The notes beneath the pieces are model-generated. The model worked only from the letters and a program-made list of their open reading frames with translations. It was not told the origin of the DNA and did no database searches. Below, piece by piece: positions 9,808-19,446 of a stretch of DNA of 64,000 nucleotides; position 1 is the stretch's first letter, and the number at the start of each line of letters is the position of its first letter. This stretch comes from Dyadobacter sediminis (GTDB lineage: Bacteria > Bacteroidota > Bacteroidia > Cytophagales > Spirosomataceae), in the NCBI RefSeq assembly GCF_005860765.1, contig NZ_VCEI01000025.1, forward strand, positions 372,001 to 436,000, in the 5' to 3' direction. The position numbers and the translations under genes were made by a program.

Positions 9808-10491
9808 CTATATTCTGGACGTTGAAACAAGCTTTTCTTCACGCACGCGGTTAATCCGTTTGATCCTTACCCGCAGTTCTGCAAGCCACAATCCAAGCAG
9901 AATATAACCGATAATGGCCGGATAAAATACCTTCCGGATGTCGTTGTTGAAATCGTACGAACCGAAAGTGCTGTTGCCGCCGCTTCCCGGGTGCAGCGAA
10001 TCTGTAAGCCTTGGAAGAATATAAATGATCGGGATAAAAACGGCAAACGCAAAGATGTTGTAAACGGACGAAATGCGGGCCTTACGCTGCTCGTCTTCAA
10101 ACGAACTTCTCAGCAAAAGGTACGCAAGATAAATCAGGATTCCGACAGCGGCCCCGTTCAGTTTCGGATCGTTCGGCCACGGGTCGCCCCACGTATAATT
10201 GGCCCAGACCGAGCCGGTAAGGCAGCCCAGAATACCAAAAAAGATGGCCGACTTCGCAAGTTCGCTGGCAATATCATCATCATTGATGCGTCCGCTGCTG
10301 AGGTAGCGAATGGAAAAAACCATGGATGCAAAGAGCAAAGTAGTCATGGCCAGCCAGAGCGCCACGTGATAATACGTATTGCGGATGCTTTCGTTGATAA
10401 TCGCAAGATGCGGAACAGGACCCATGATGCCCATTACAATCACGTAGAATATAATAGCAATGCAAAGGATTTTCCACCAGATCTTTCTCAT
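9808..10491 (-). CDS. ccmC: Heme handling protein CcmC
   Basis: A 227-residue, six-helix membrane protein of the CcmC/CcsA family that loads heme onto CcmE. The tryptophan-rich segment is at about 96-110 (WANYTWGDPWPNDPK). His42 (YYHVA) and His167 (LHPG) are at the places of the two axial heme ligands. The WWD segment is diverged from the proteobacterial one but matches that of other Bacteroidota. It sits between ccmB and ccmD, 46 bp downstream of ccmB. Confidence 0.92.
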   Translation of the reverse strand: MRKIWWKILCIAIIFYVIVMGIMGPVPHLAIINESIRNTYYHVALWLAMTTLLFASMVFSIRYLSSGRINDDDIASELAKSAIFFGILGCLTGSVWANYTWGDPWPNDPKLNGAAVGILIYLAYLLLRSSFEDEQRKARISSVYNIFAFAVFIPIIYILPRLTDSLHPGSGGNSTFGSYDFNNDIRKVFYPAIIGYILLGLWLAELRVRIKRINRVREEKLVSTSRI

Positions 10492-10537
10492 TTTCAGAAT
10501 TTTAACTTTTAATCTTTTTTCAGGCCAGATGCAGGTT

Positions 10538-11200
10538 TCAGCTTCTCCATAGATAAGGAAAAAGCAAATAGCTGAGCGTAATTACTATGAGATCAATAGA
10601 TAATAGTGTGGTGATTTCATCCGAACTTACCGACCAGTCCAGACCGTCCAGCGCATTTTTGGCCAGCCGGATCGTCATGAGCAGCATGGGCAGTATGATC
10701 GGGAAACTGAGAACGGCCATCAGCGTAGCGCTGTTGTCCGCCTTGGAAGCAATGCCTGCCACCAACGTTAGCACCGAAGCAAAACCAATGGCGGCCAGCA
10801 AAATACAGATCAGATAAAGTCCCATATCGCCAACCGGATTTCCCATGACGAAAGCATAAAAAACAAATCCGAAACCGGACAGCAGCAACATGATCAACGA
10901 ATTGTAAACGATTTTTGATATGATGATGGCCTGCGGACTGCAAAGATTATAGTAGTACAACAACCGTCCGAACCTCTCCTGCGAGAAACTTTTGGCAATC
11001 GCATTCACTGCCGTAAACAAGATGATAATCCAGAAAAGCGTGTTCCATACGATGGGTGTAAGCTGGTTTCTTCTGAGATTAAAACTGAGATAACAAACAA
11101 AAACGGTGCTCACAACATAAAGCAACATCCCGCTCAATGCGTATTTCTGACGCCATTCAAGGGTTACTTCTTTCCAGATCAGGGTTTTTATTTCGTTCAA
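10538..11200 (-). CDS. ccmB: Heme exporter/ABC subunit CcmB
   Basis: A six-helix membrane protein of the CcmB family, the permease partner of CcmA in the Ccm ABC transporter. The frame can be read back to an ATG at 11353 (271 aa), but the first 51 residues are not family-like. Homologous sequence begins at LNEIKTLIWKEVTLEWRQ, which fits a TTG start at 11200 and gives 220 aa, the usual length. ccmA is not adjacent, as is common in this phylum, and must be elsewhere. It is the first gene of ccmBCDEF. Confidence 0.88.
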   Translation of the reverse strand: MNEIKTLIWKEVTLEWRQKYALSGMLLYVVSTVFVCYLSFNLRRNQLTPIVWNTLFWIIILFTAVNAIAKSFSQERFGRLLYYYNLCSPQAIIISKIVYNSLIMLLLSGFGFVFYAFVMGNPVGDMGLYLICILLAAIGFASVLTLVAGIASKADNSATLMAVLSFPIILPMLLMTIRLAKNALDGLDWSVSSDEITTLLSIDLIVITLSYLLFPYLWRS

Positions 11201-11378
11201 GATTACGGGCAATCGGCTGTTTGCTTGCAGCTCGGTGATTGTACTTACTAAATCAAATCCTCTGCTTGTCGGATTCCTTTCGCACTGCAAAAATACGACA
11301 TAAAGGCTGAGGGAAATAATAAATCGGGTACGAATTTGCAGTATTTGTCGCAAGCATTATACAATTGCTGAAGTTATG

Positions 11379-11409
11379 TTTGAATTACAAACTGATAGTG
11401 CTTAATTTG
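11379..11409 (+). promoter_or_regulatory. Putative feoAB promoter
   Basis: TTTG at 11379-11382, a 19-bp spacer and TTAATTTG at 11402-11409 resemble the Bacteroidota sigma-ABfr promoter (-33 TTTG, -7 TAnnTTTG), with one mismatch in the -7 box. It lies 13 bp before the feoA start codon. No Fur box was identified by eye. Confidence 0.45.
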
Positions 11410-11422
11410 CACTTTAAATAAA

Positions 11423-11671
11423 ATGAATCTAAATAAGGAGCGTATGTCGGCTCGTACGGTTTGCAGTCTTCGAAAAGGAGAAAAAGGGGTTATAAAGTCA
11501 TTCACAGATCGTGACATGTCTTTGAAATTGCTGGAAATGGGCTGTCTTCCCGGCAGCGAAGTGCGTCTGGATGCAATTGCACCTTTTGGTGATCCGATTT
11601 GTATCAATGTAGGCGGTTGTTACTCCTTGTCGTTAAGACTGAACGAAGCGGCCGTTATTGAGCTTGAGTAA
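11423..11671 (+). CDS. feoA: Ferrous iron transport protein FeoA
   Basis: An 82-residue cytosolic SH3-like protein of the FeoA family. The pattern LRKGEKGVIKSF..LLEMGCLPGSEVRL and the closing GCYSLSLRLNEAAVIELE are characteristic. FeoA stimulates or stabilises the FeoB Fe(II) channel. It lies 29 bp upstream of feoB on the same strand. In several Bacteroidota the two are fused; here they are separate. The start could also be the internal Met8. Confidence 0.92.
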   Translation: MNLNKERMSARTVCSLRKGEKGVIKSFTDRDMSLKLLEMGCLPGSEVRLDAIAPFGDPICINVGGCYSLSLRLNEAAVIELE

Positions 11672-11700
11672 CAAATACGTTCCGTTTATCAGCCTGTCCA

Positions 11701-13836
11701 TTGAAACAAGTTCATATTAAAGTTGCGCTGGTAGGAAATCCAAATGCCGGCAAGTCTACGTTATTTAATGCATTGACCGGATTACGGCAGAAAACAGGAA
11801 ATTTTCCCGGTGTAACAGTTGAGAAGAAATCAGGTACATTCCGTTTGTCCGGCTCGGAGGGGCAGCCGGATACAGCCGTAACGGTTGTAGACCTTCCGGG
11901 AACTTACAGCATTTATCCCAAATCAAAGGATGAAACGGTTGTAATGGATATTCTTGCCAACCCGAAACACCCTGATTATCCGGATGTTGTCATTATTGTG
12001 GCGGATGCATCCAATTTACAGCGAAACCTGCTTCTTTTCACGGAAGTAAGCGACCTTGGTGTTCCTTCCATTCTGGCGCTCAACATGCTGGATGTGGCTT
12101 CCAGCATGAATCTGACGGTCAATGCGGTACAGCTTGCCATGCAGCTGAATGTTCCCGTTATCCGGATCAACGCACGTACCGGAGAAGGAATCAGCACTTT
12201 GAAAGAAGCTGTAAAGCAGACACTGGAAAAAAGAGAAAAGCCTGCTCTGCAGTATTTCTACGAACCCAAAGGAAACGAAGTGGAGCTGATCGAAGAAGTG
12301 CGCGAACTGTATCATCTTGACAATGATTATGTTGCTTTGCAATACGTTTGTCAGCACGATAATTTTTCCTTTCTTGAACAACCCGTCCGGGCCAAGCTCG
12401 ACACACTTATTGAGAAGTACGGGTTTGATGAAAACCACTTTCTGGCATCGGAAACGGTCGCACGCTATGAGAAAATAAAGCCGATTGTTTCCAAATCCGT
12501 AAAATCCCAGGGAATTACGGAACAGCCATACTGGACCAGAAAACTGGACAGTATTTTACTGCATTCGGTTTGGGGCTATGTAACTTTTGCCTTTGTGCTG
12601 CTTGTCATTTTTCAGGCCATTTTTGCATGGGCTTCCTATCCGATGGATATGCTGGATGCGGTTACGGCCCAAACCATTGAATGGACCAAGGAAGCATTGC
12701 CAAAAGGCGTGCTCAATGATCTGATAACAAATGGAATTCTGGCCGGAATCGGCGGTATCATTATTTTTATCCCGCAAATTGCGATTCTGTTTGCACTTGT
12801 TTCCGTACTGGAAGAATCCGGTTACATGGCGCGTGTGATGGTGATTATGGATAAGCTCATGCGCCGCTTCGGTCTGAACGGACGAAGTGTGGTTCCGCTT
12901 ATTTCCGGCGTTGCGTGCGCTGTTCCGGCCATTATGACGACCCGAAGCATCAGCAGCCGCTACGAACGTTTGCTTACGATTCTGGTTACGCCGCTGATGA
13001 GTTGTTCGGCACGTTTGCCTATCTATACGATTCTGATTGCTTTGGTGGTGCCGTCCACAAAAGTTTTCGGGTTTTTCAATATGCAAGGACTTGTACTTTT
13101 CGGATTGTATGTGCTCGGGCTTGTCGGGGCGCTTGGCTCGGCGTGGCTGTTATCCCTTTTTATTCCAAGAAAAGAACCGGGTTATTTCATGCTCGAGATG
13201 CCTACTTACAAATGGCCGCGCTGGGGACATGTCGGTTTTTCCATGTATGAAAGTGTCAAATCGTTTGTGCTGGAAGCCGGGAAAGTCATTATGGCGATTT
13301 CCATTATTCTCTGGGTGCTGGCTTCTTACGGTCCGGGCGATAGCATGAGTAATGCCGAAAAAAGGGTCATTTCAGAAATGGGCACGAAGCCGCAGGAAGA
13401 AATTGATGTTGCCGTTGCTTCCGCAAGACTGGAAAATTCGTATGCCGGTCAGTTCGGACATTTCATTGAACCCGTTATCCGTCCGCTCGGCTACGACTGG
13501 AAAATCGGAATTGCATTGCTGGCTTCCTTTGCGGCGAGGGAAGTTTTTGTAGGTACAATGGCTACTATTTACAGCATTGGCGGCGATTCCGAAGATGTAC
13601 TTACGGTTAAAGAAAAGCTGCTGAACGAAAAGAATCCGGATACGGGTGCGGCCATGTTTACGCCTGCAGTCTGTTATTCGTTGCTGATGTTTTACGTTTT
13701 TGCCATGATGTGCATGAGCACGATTGCCGTCGTGTACCGCGAAACACACGGCTGGAAATGGCCGTTGATCCAGCTTGTGTATCTGATGGCACTGGCTTAT
13801 GCATCTGCATTTGCTACTTATCAGTTGCTGAGCTGA
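11701..13836 (+). CDS. feoB: Ferrous iron transporter FeoB
   Basis: A 711-residue protein with an N-terminal GTPase domain and a C-terminal membrane channel that imports Fe(II). G1 is GNPNAGKST (12-20), G2 region GNFPGVTVE (33-41), G3 DLPG (64-67) and G4 near LNMLD. The membrane part contains the Gate-type Cys motifs GVACAVPAIM and LMSCSARLPIY. Translation starts at TTG (11701), immediately in front of the conserved KQVHIKVALVGNP. Full length with no lesion. Confidence 0.96.
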   Translation: MKQVHIKVALVGNPNAGKSTLFNALTGLRQKTGNFPGVTVEKKSGTFRLSGSEGQPDTAVTVVDLPGTYSIYPKSKDETVVMDILANPKHPDYPDVVIIVADASNLQRNLLLFTEVSDLGVPSILALNMLDVASSMNLTVNAVQLAMQLNVPVIRINARTGEGISTLKEAVKQTLEKREKPALQYFYEPKGNEVELIEEVRELYHLDNDYVALQYVCQHDNFSFLEQPVRAKLDTLIEKYGFDENHFLASETVARYEKIKPIVSKSVKSQGITEQPYWTRKLDSILLHSVWGYVTFAFVLLVIFQAIFAWASYPMDMLDAVTAQTIEWTKEALPKGVLNDLITNGILAGIGGIIIFIPQIAILFALVSVLEESGYMARVMVIMDKLMRRFGLNGRSVVPLISGVACAVPAIMTTRSISSRYERLLTILVTPLMSCSARLPIYTILIALVVPSTKVFGFFNMQGLVLFGLYVLGLVGALGSAWLLSLFIPRKEPGYFMLEMPTYKWPRWGHVGFSMYESVKSFVLEAGKVIMAISIILWVLASYGPGDSMSNAEKRVISEMGTKPQEEIDVAVASARLENSYAGQFGHFIEPVIRPLGYDWKIGIALLASFAAREVFVGTMATIYSIGGDSEDVLTVKEKLLNEKNPDTGAAMFTPAVCYSLLMFYVFAMMCMSTIAVVYRETHGWKWPLIQLVYLMALAYASAFATYQLLS

Positions 13837-13873
13837 TCTTGCAGAACGGCTTTTGACAAAACAACGGAGTTTT

Positions 13874-15355
13874 TTACCAGCCAAGACAGTCGACAACGTC
13901 GGAAGCGATAAGTGCGCTTTGTCCTTTTTTGACGGCTGCACGATCGCCGGCGAGTCCGTGTTCGTAAACCCCCAGAACGGCAGCATCCGCAGGCGCATAC
14001 TTTTGTGCAAGCAGACTGGTTATTATTCCTGTCAGTACATCGCCGGTTCCGCCGGTTGCCATGCCGGCATTGCCTGTTGAATTGAAATGCACTTCGCCGT
14101 TTGAAAGGATTACAGCCGTATTTGCACCTTTCAGGCAAATAACGACTTTGTGTTTTACGGCAAATTGTCTGCCTGTTTCCAGTCGTTCGTATTCGTTTTT
14201 GCTTTCGCCTGCCAGTCGCTGAAATTCTTTCGGATGCGGAGTAAGAATTGTATTTTCAGGTAATTTGTCAAGTAAAAAGCGATTTTCGGATAAAATATTC
14301 AATGCGTCGGCGTCAATGATCAAAGGAACTTTTACGGAATCCAGCAGTTGTTCCAGAACCTTTACAGTCGCTGCATCCTTGCTGAGCCCCGGCCCGATGC
14401 CAACCGCAGAGTAACTTTCCAGATCGGGTAACTCACTGATGTATTTTTCATTTTTGTCCGGAACCGCCATCGCTTCGGGAATGGAAATCTGCATAATATC
14501 GTAACCGCAAGCCGGAAAATGCATCGTCAGCAACCCGGCGCCCGAGCGCAAACAAGCTTTACCGGACAAAACTGCCGCGCCCATTTTTCCAAAACTTCCC
14601 GCGATCAGCAACGCATGCCCGAACGTTCCTTTGTGTGAAAACTTTTCCCTGGGCTTTATGATTGCTTCCGCGTTTTGTTTTTCGGTAAAATAATAAGGTG
14701 TTTGCGCATTCCGGATAAAATCCTTGCTGAGACCGATGTCCGCAACGTGCCATTCTCCGGCAAACAACGCATTCTGCGGCAGCATAAAAGCCAGTTTCGG
14801 AAACTGAAATGTGACGGTATGATCCGGCTTGATAATGATATTATTTTTATCATTGGGTTTGTCGGCATAAAGTCCGCTGGCAATGTCAACCGAAATCGTT
14901 TTGTTTGTCAAATTATTAATAGCATTGATCACATCCGCCAAAAGTCCTTCTGCCGGTCTGGATAATCCTGAACCCAGAATGGCATCAATCAAAACGGTTT
15001 CCGGAGCAATTTCAGGAAAGTCGGCGGCTGTACGGATGCTGTTTGGTTGTACGCTGTTTTTAAATCTCTCCCGATTTGCCTGAAAGTCAGCCGAAGCATC
15101 GGTGCTGTGCTCAACTATGTAAACATTTACATGATAATCCATTGAAGCAAGTATGCGCGCAATTGCCAGCCCGTCGCCGCCATTGTTGCCTTTTCCGCAA
15201 AAAACACAAACCGGTCTTGTATTCACAAACTGATTGCAGAACCATCTTACAAAGCCGTTTGAAGCACGTTCCATCAAATCAACGGATGAAATCGGTTCGT
15301 TTTCAATTGTATAAGCGTCCAGCTGGCGAATCTGTTCTACATTCAGGATTTTCAT
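13874..15355 (-). CDS. nnr: Bifunctional NAD(P)HX epimerase/dehydratase
   Basis: A 493-residue protein with an N-terminal YjeF_N epimerase domain (about 1-215, with CGKGNNGGDGLAIAR near 52-66) and a C-terminal ribokinase-like ADP-dependent dehydratase domain (about 225-490, with GTGDVLTG near 436-443). Together they repair hydrated NADH and NADPH in the cytosol. Length is typical of the fused bacterial enzyme. It is convergent with feoB, with a 37-bp gap and no clear hairpin. Confidence 0.95.
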   Translation of the reverse strand: MKILNVEQIRQLDAYTIENEPISSVDLMERASNGFVRWFCNQFVNTRPVCVFCGKGNNGGDGLAIARILASMDYHVNVYIVEHSTDASADFQANRERFKNSVQPNSIRTAADFPEIAPETVLIDAILGSGLSRPAEGLLADVINAINNLTNKTISVDIASGLYADKPNDKNNIIIKPDHTVTFQFPKLAFMLPQNALFAGEWHVADIGLSKDFIRNAQTPYYFTEKQNAEAIIKPREKFSHKGTFGHALLIAGSFGKMGAAVLSGKACLRSGAGLLTMHFPACGYDIMQISIPEAMAVPDKNEKYISELPDLESYSAVGIGPGLSKDAATVKVLEQLLDSVKVPLIIDADALNILSENRFLLDKLPENTILTPHPKEFQRLAGESKNEYERLETGRQFAVKHKVVICLKGANTAVILSNGEVHFNSTGNAGMATGGTGDVLTGIITSLLAQKYAPADAAVLGVYEHGLAGDRAAVKKGQSALIASDVVDCLGW

Positions 15356-15426
15356 AAAAAGTCAGGTTGTGAAAAATGTCATGCAAAATAGCATTTGCCT
15401 AAATCATTGTACCAACGCGCTTGCTG

Positions 15427-15434
15427 CAAAGGTA
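15427..15434 (-). promoter_or_regulatory. Putative -7 box for nnr
   Basis: Read on the minus strand this is TACCTTTG, an exact match to TAnnTTTG, 72 bp upstream of the nnr ATG. No convincing -33 element was found, so the call is tentative. Confidence 0.4.
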
Positions 15435-15505
15435 ACAAAGCGTAAAAACGTATAATTTTTGAGGATTATATCAGGTCAAAACTTTCATATGCAACGGAAT
15501 AATAG

Positions 15506-15513
15506 TAGCTTTG
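15506..15513 (+). promoter_or_regulatory. Putative -7 box for rplS
   Basis: TAGCTTTG is an exact TAnnTTTG match, 92 bp upstream of the rplS ATG, which leaves a substantial 5' leader. The -33 side is weak (TTTC near 15483). Part of the leader contains two partly complementary stretches, AAAAGCTGTTTT and GAAAACAG, that might fold. Confidence 0.45.
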
Positions 15514-15604
15514 CACTCGTTTTCGCAAAAGCTGTTTTGAATGAATGGGCGTCACCCAATCCGCTGAAAACAGTCATTATTTTAATCCATAAAAAGCATT
15601 CGTC

Positions 15605-15967
15605 ATGAGCGAACTTATTAAACTCGTAGAAGCTACGATTGAAAATCGTAAATCCGAGTATCCTGAATTCAATTCAGGCGACACGATCAACGTACACGTT
15701 AAGATCCGCGAAGGTAACAAAGAACGTATCCAGCAATTTCAGGGTACTGTTATGCAGCGCCGTAACCTTAGCGCAAGCGGTGAGACATTTACAGTACGCA
15801 AGATATCAAACGGCATAGCTGTTGAACGTGTTTTCCCTATTCTTTCTCCAAGTATTGCAAAAATCGAACTGGTTCGCCGCGGTAAAGTACGTCGTGCCCG
15901 TTTGTTTTACCTGCGTGGACGTCAGGGCAAAGCCGCTCGTATCAAAGAGCTTAAAGTTTCGAAATAA
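15605..15967 (+). CDS. rplS: 50S ribosomal protein L19
   Basis: A 120-residue protein with all L19 hallmarks: [16 protein letters not shown] near 22-37, [12 protein letters not shown] near 42-53 and the basic C-terminus [23 protein letters not shown]. It lies at the 30S-50S interface of the ribosome. It stands alone between its own promoter region and a strong hairpin; the usual trmD-rplS partners are not adjacent. Confidence 0.98.
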   Translation: MSELIKLVEATIENRKSEYPEFNSGDTINVHVKIREGNKERIQQFQGTVMQRRNLSASGETFTVRKISNGIAVERVFPILSPSIAKIELVRRGKVRRARLFYLRGRQGKAARIKELKVSK

Positions 15968-15994
15968 GATTTATTGTCTTTCGGACCTGAATCG

Positions 15995-16028
15995 AAACCC
16001 TGCAAGTAATTATTTCTTGCAGGGTTTT
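15995..16028 (+). terminator. Intrinsic terminator after rplS
   Basis: A perfect 12-bp stem, arms 15995-16006 and 16016-16027, has a 9-nt loop. The right arm ends in GGGTTTT, giving a short U tract. It lies 28 bp after the rplS stop. Confidence 0.88.
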
Positions 16029-16113
16029 GTTGTTTAAAACAACTGCCTGTTTCAACTGGATGTAATATCCGCTATTTTTACAGGCGTTGGAATGCTGCAA
16101 ACTATTTACTTTT

Positions 16114-16899
16114 ATGAATACCGTATTTTATAAATATCAGGGTACCGGAAATGATTTCGTAATGATTGATGACCGGGAAAAAAACTTTCCGGTCTCGAAA
16201 GAATTCATTGCATCGCTTTGTCACCGCAGGTTCGGAATCGGAGCGGACGGACTGATATTACTTCAGAATGAAACGGGTTACGATTTCAGAATGGTTTATT
16301 TCAATGCGGACGGCGGAGAAGGAAGCATGTGCGGAAACGGTGGCCGCTGCGTTGTGCGCTTTGCGCATGATCTGGGCCTTTTTTCTGAAAAAACCACTTT
16401 TATTGCCGTAGACGGTTTGCATGAAGCCACAGTTTCAGATGACATTATCCGGTTGAAAATGTCTTCGGTTCGAGACGTTCAAAAGTTTGACGAACATGAT
16501 TTCATGAATACGGGTTCTCCGCATTATGTTACCTATGTGGATCATATTGAGGAAGTGGATGTCGTAAATATCGGAAGCGGCATCCGGTATGGTTCCGTTT
16601 ACGGGCCCAAAGGCGGCGTGAATGTCAATTTTGTTGAGGTAAAAGATCAGAATCAGTTAAGCGTCCGTACTTACGAGCGCGGCGTGGAAGACGAAACTTT
16701 TTCCTGCGGAACAGGCGTAACAGCCTGTGCACTTTCAGCGCATTTACGTGAAGGCTGGGAAAGTCCGATCCATGTCAAAACCATTGGCGGCGCGCTGGAA
16801 GTTGCGTTTGAAGAAAAACAGCCGGGCGAATTTGACGATGTTTATTTAATCGGGCCAGCCGTACGCGTGTTTGAAGGAAAGCTGAACTTGCCGGAATAA
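16114..16899 (+). CDS. dapF: Diaminopimelate epimerase
   Basis: A 261-residue enzyme that interconverts LL- and meso-diaminopimelate for lysine and peptidoglycan synthesis. The two catalytic cysteines are visible: Cys73 in SMCGNGGRC and Cys198 in SCGTGVTAC. The ATG at 16114 is preferred over an in-frame TTG at 16087 because the family begins at FYKYQGTGNDF. dapA, for an earlier step of the same pathway, is elsewhere in the window at 43639. Confidence 0.96.
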   Translation: MNTVFYKYQGTGNDFVMIDDREKNFPVSKEFIASLCHRRFGIGADGLILLQNETGYDFRMVYFNADGGEGSMCGNGGRCVVRFAHDLGLFSEKTTFIAVDGLHEATVSDDIIRLKMSSVRDVQKFDEHDFMNTGSPHYVTYVDHIEEVDVVNIGSGIRYGSVYGPKGGVNVNFVEVKDQNQLSVRTYERGVEDETFSCGTGVTACALSAHLREGWESPIHVKTIGGALEVAFEEKQPGEFDDVYLIGPAVRVFEGKLNLPE

Positions 16900-16915
16900 A
16901 ACGGATTTAAGCTAG

Positions 16916-17221
16916 CTATTCCGATTCGATAATTCCGCCTTTTACGTGGAAAATCGATTTGTCCAGCCATTCGGGTACGCGGCAGTAATCCATTGCCGCG
17001 ACTTTGCTCCGGACGCCGTTTGTACAGATCACAACAATATTTTTATAAGGAGTCAGCAAATTCCTTTTATCCCGGATTTCGGATAAAGGAATGTTGATGC
17101 CGCCTTCGTTGAATTCTTCGAATTCCCATGTTTCCCGCACGTCCACCAATACGGAACTGGCTTCATTTCTCAGTTTCAGCGCCTCGTGGAGATCAATATC
17201 GGTGTAAGTATTCTTTGTCAT
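16916..17221 (-). CDS. Single-domain rhodanese-like protein
   Basis: A 101-residue rhodanese fold with VLVDVRETWEFEEF near 24-37 and an active-site loop CTNGVRS with Cys66 and Arg71. Such proteins move sulfane sulfur or act as small thiol carriers. The frame extends upstream to 17281, but the ATG at 17221 gives the normal single-domain length and start. It is convergent with dapF and 75 bp downstream of the helicase gene. Confidence 0.85.
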   Translation of the reverse strand: MTKNTYTDIDLHEALKLRNEASSVLVDVRETWEFEEFNEGGINIPLSEIRDKRNLLTPYKNIVVICTNGVRSKVAAMDYCRVPEWLDKSIFHVKGGIIESE

Positions 17222-17296
17222 ACCGTTAAAAAAAATCGTTACCGGTTTTCCATAAAGGATAATACGGTAACGAAAATTCACAAACCATTTAAAATT

Positions 17297-18439
17297 TTAT
17301 CTCCTTGCGGCATAAGGATGGTCATTAACCACCGGAATGTTTTTGGCAATCAGTTTATGAATGTCTTTCAGATATACTTTTTCCTCCGTATCACAAAATG
17401 AAAAAGCCGTTCCTTTCGCTCCTGCGCGGCCTGTTCGCCCGATCCGGTGAACATACGTTTCCGGAATATTCGGGATTTCATAGTTGATTACATGCGTCAG
17501 ATCGTCTACGTCAATTCCTCTTGCCGCAATATCCGTGGCAACCAAAACCCTCGTAGCCTGACTTTTGAAGTTTTTCAACGCATTCTGACGCGCGTTCTGC
17601 GATTTGTTGCCATGAATGGCTTCAGACGTAACGCCTGCTTTTCTCAATACTTTCACAACTTTGTCGGCACCGTGTTTGGTTCTGGTAAAAACCAGCGCCG
17701 TAGCAATGGAAGAATCCTGCAGAATATGCAGTAAAAGCGAATTTTTATCCGATTTGTCCACAAAGAAAACCGATTGTCTGATCGTGTCCGCCGTAGAGGA
17801 AACAGGTGTCACTTCCACTTTGGACGGATTTCTTAAGATCGTATCGGCAAGCGTAACAATCGCCGGCGGCATGGTTGCCGAAAAGAAAAGCGATTGTCTT
17901 TTGGCAGGCAGCAGTTTGATCACTTTTTTAACATCGTGAACAAATCCCATATCCAGCATGCGGTCGGCTTCGTCCAGTACGAAAAATTCAAGTTGATTCA
18001 GCTTGATAAAGCCTTGATTGATCAGATCCAGCAAACGGCCGGGTGTTGCAATCAGTACGTCAACGCCTCTCTGAATGGCATCGGTTTGCGGCTTCTGGCC
18101 AACGCCGCCAAAAATAACGGTATGTTTTATATCGGTATATCTTCCGTAAGCGGCAAAACTTTCACCAATCTGAATAGCCAGTTCGCGCGTCGGAGTAAGT
18201 ATCAGCGCACGGATACGGCTTCTTTCAAATTTTCCAACCGGATTGTTCTGAAGCAACTGAAGCATCGGAATGGCAAATGCGGCTGTTTTCCCGGTTCCGG
18301 TCTGCGCGCAGCCCAGCAAATCTTTCTGTTCTAAAATAATGGGAATTGCTTTTGCCTGAATGGGAGTGGGTGTTGTGTAGCCTTCTTCCCGGAGCGCCTT
18401 TGTAATGGGCTCAATGAGTTTTAAATCCTGAAATATCAT
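17297..18439 (-). CDS. rhlE: DEAD-box RNA helicase, RhlE-like
   Basis: A 380-residue helicase core: Q-motif region near 20-30, motif I AQTGTGKT (45-52), PTRELA (83-88), DEAD (156-159), SAT (187-189) and HRIGRTGRAG (about 331-340). It unwinds RNA duplexes in ribosome assembly or RNA decay. The protein ends shortly after the second RecA domain and lacks the long basic tail of many RhlE proteins. The RhlE subgroup is inferred from general similarity and the gene symbol is provisional. Confidence 0.92.
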   Translation of the reverse strand: MIFQDLKLIEPITKALREEGYTTPTPIQAKAIPIILEQKDLLGCAQTGTGKTAAFAIPMLQLLQNNPVGKFERSRIRALILTPTRELAIQIGESFAAYGRYTDIKHTVIFGGVGQKPQTDAIQRGVDVLIATPGRLLDLINQGFIKLNQLEFFVLDEADRMLDMGFVHDVKKVIKLLPAKRQSLFFSATMPPAIVTLADTILRNPSKVEVTPVSSTADTIRQSVFFVDKSDKNSLLLHILQDSSIATALVFTRTKHGADKVVKVLRKAGVTSEAIHGNKSQNARQNALKNFKSQATRVLVATDIAARGIDVDDLTHVINYEIPNIPETYVHRIGRTGRAGAKGTAFSFCDTEEKVYLKDIHKLIAKNIPVVNDHPYAARR

Positions 18440-18614
18440 TTGTGTTTTTTAAGATGGCTGCTTTTAACATCATGATATAAACAGCCTGAATAATTATTGA
18501 CCAAGGAGGCCGAAAGTATAACAGAAGTAACTTTTTAAACGTTCAGTGGGTATACTGCGTAAAAGTTTTCCGGAATGCGTAAATTTAGACAACCTTCATT
18601 AAATCAGTAAATTT

Positions 18615-19430
18615 ATGATCAGAGCCATTACTTTAACTGTTTTATTTTCAGCCATTTTTATCGTTGCAAATGCACAGGATGTCATCATCCGCAGAAATGG
18701 CAAAGTCACTGAATGCAAGATCCTCGAAGTTGGCATCAACAACGTGACGTACAAGCTTGGAAAAGAAGAATCCGACGCCAGCTTTGTCATCCGTAAAAAT
18801 GAACTGAGCAGTATCCGTATGGAAAACGGTGTAACTGTTTACATGAACGAACGGCAGGAGGCCGAAAATGAAAAAAACAGCAGACGAGGAATAACGTTTG
18901 GAGCTAACCTCATCAATTTTTCTCCGTTCCAGGCATTGGACAGCGGCATTGGCTTTGGAATTAATTACGAAAGAATCATCGACAAACAAGGTTATTTTGG
19001 TATTACGCTGCCTTTTGCACTTACTTTTCCTGACAATTCCTCAAGTATTGCTTACGATACCAGACAGGGAACAGAAATATTTTATTTTTCGCCGGGACTT
19101 AAAATTTATCCGGCAGGACAAAGACGCGTCACTTATGCAGTAGGTCCTAATTTATTTACTGGTTTTGGTCATCGATGGATATATAACGACTTCTATAATC
19201 CGAATACCGGAAGTTACACCAGTACGGAGGCAAGAGCAAAAGTGTTCCGATTTGGCCTTATGGTGAATAATTACATTAATTTTCAGATCACACGCGCATT
19301 TCAGCTTGGCCTGCATCTCGGCCTCGGTTCCAGATATGTTGATAACGAAAAGTATCTCAACATCAATAACAAAATGCATGGTATTGAATTTACCGGAGAA
19401 TTCATGTTTAACCTCGGCCTGCGTCTCTGA
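18615..19430 (+). CDS. Exported protein with predicted small outer-membrane barrel
   Basis: Not recognised as a named family. A 271-residue protein with a signal peptide ending VANAQ (1-20) and a short beta domain (21-80, DVIIRRNGKVTECKILEV) of a type seen in many Bacteroidota outer-membrane proteins. The rest (95-271) is rich in alternating hydrophobic and aromatic strands, ending FMFNLGLRL, as expected of an outer-membrane beta-barrel. It is transcribed divergently from rhlE. The function is unknown. Confidence 0.75.
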   Translation: MIRAITLTVLFSAIFIVANAQDVIIRRNGKVTECKILEVGINNVTYKLGKEESDASFVIRKNELSSIRMENGVTVYMNERQEAENEKNSRRGITFGANLINFSPFQALDSGIGFGINYERIIDKQGYFGITLPFALTFPDNSSSIAYDTRQGTEIFYFSPGLKIYPAGQRRVTYAVGPNLFTGFGHRWIYNDFYNPNTGSYTSTEARAKVFRFGLMVNNYINFQITRAFQLGLHLGLGSRYVDNEKYLNINNKMHGIEFTGEFMFNLGLRL

Positions 19431-19446
19431 TTATTTTAGTTAAAAA

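Noticed and set aside
16087..16113. Upstream TTG extension of dapF
   Set aside because: The nine extra residues are not family-like and an ATG sits exactly where the family begins.
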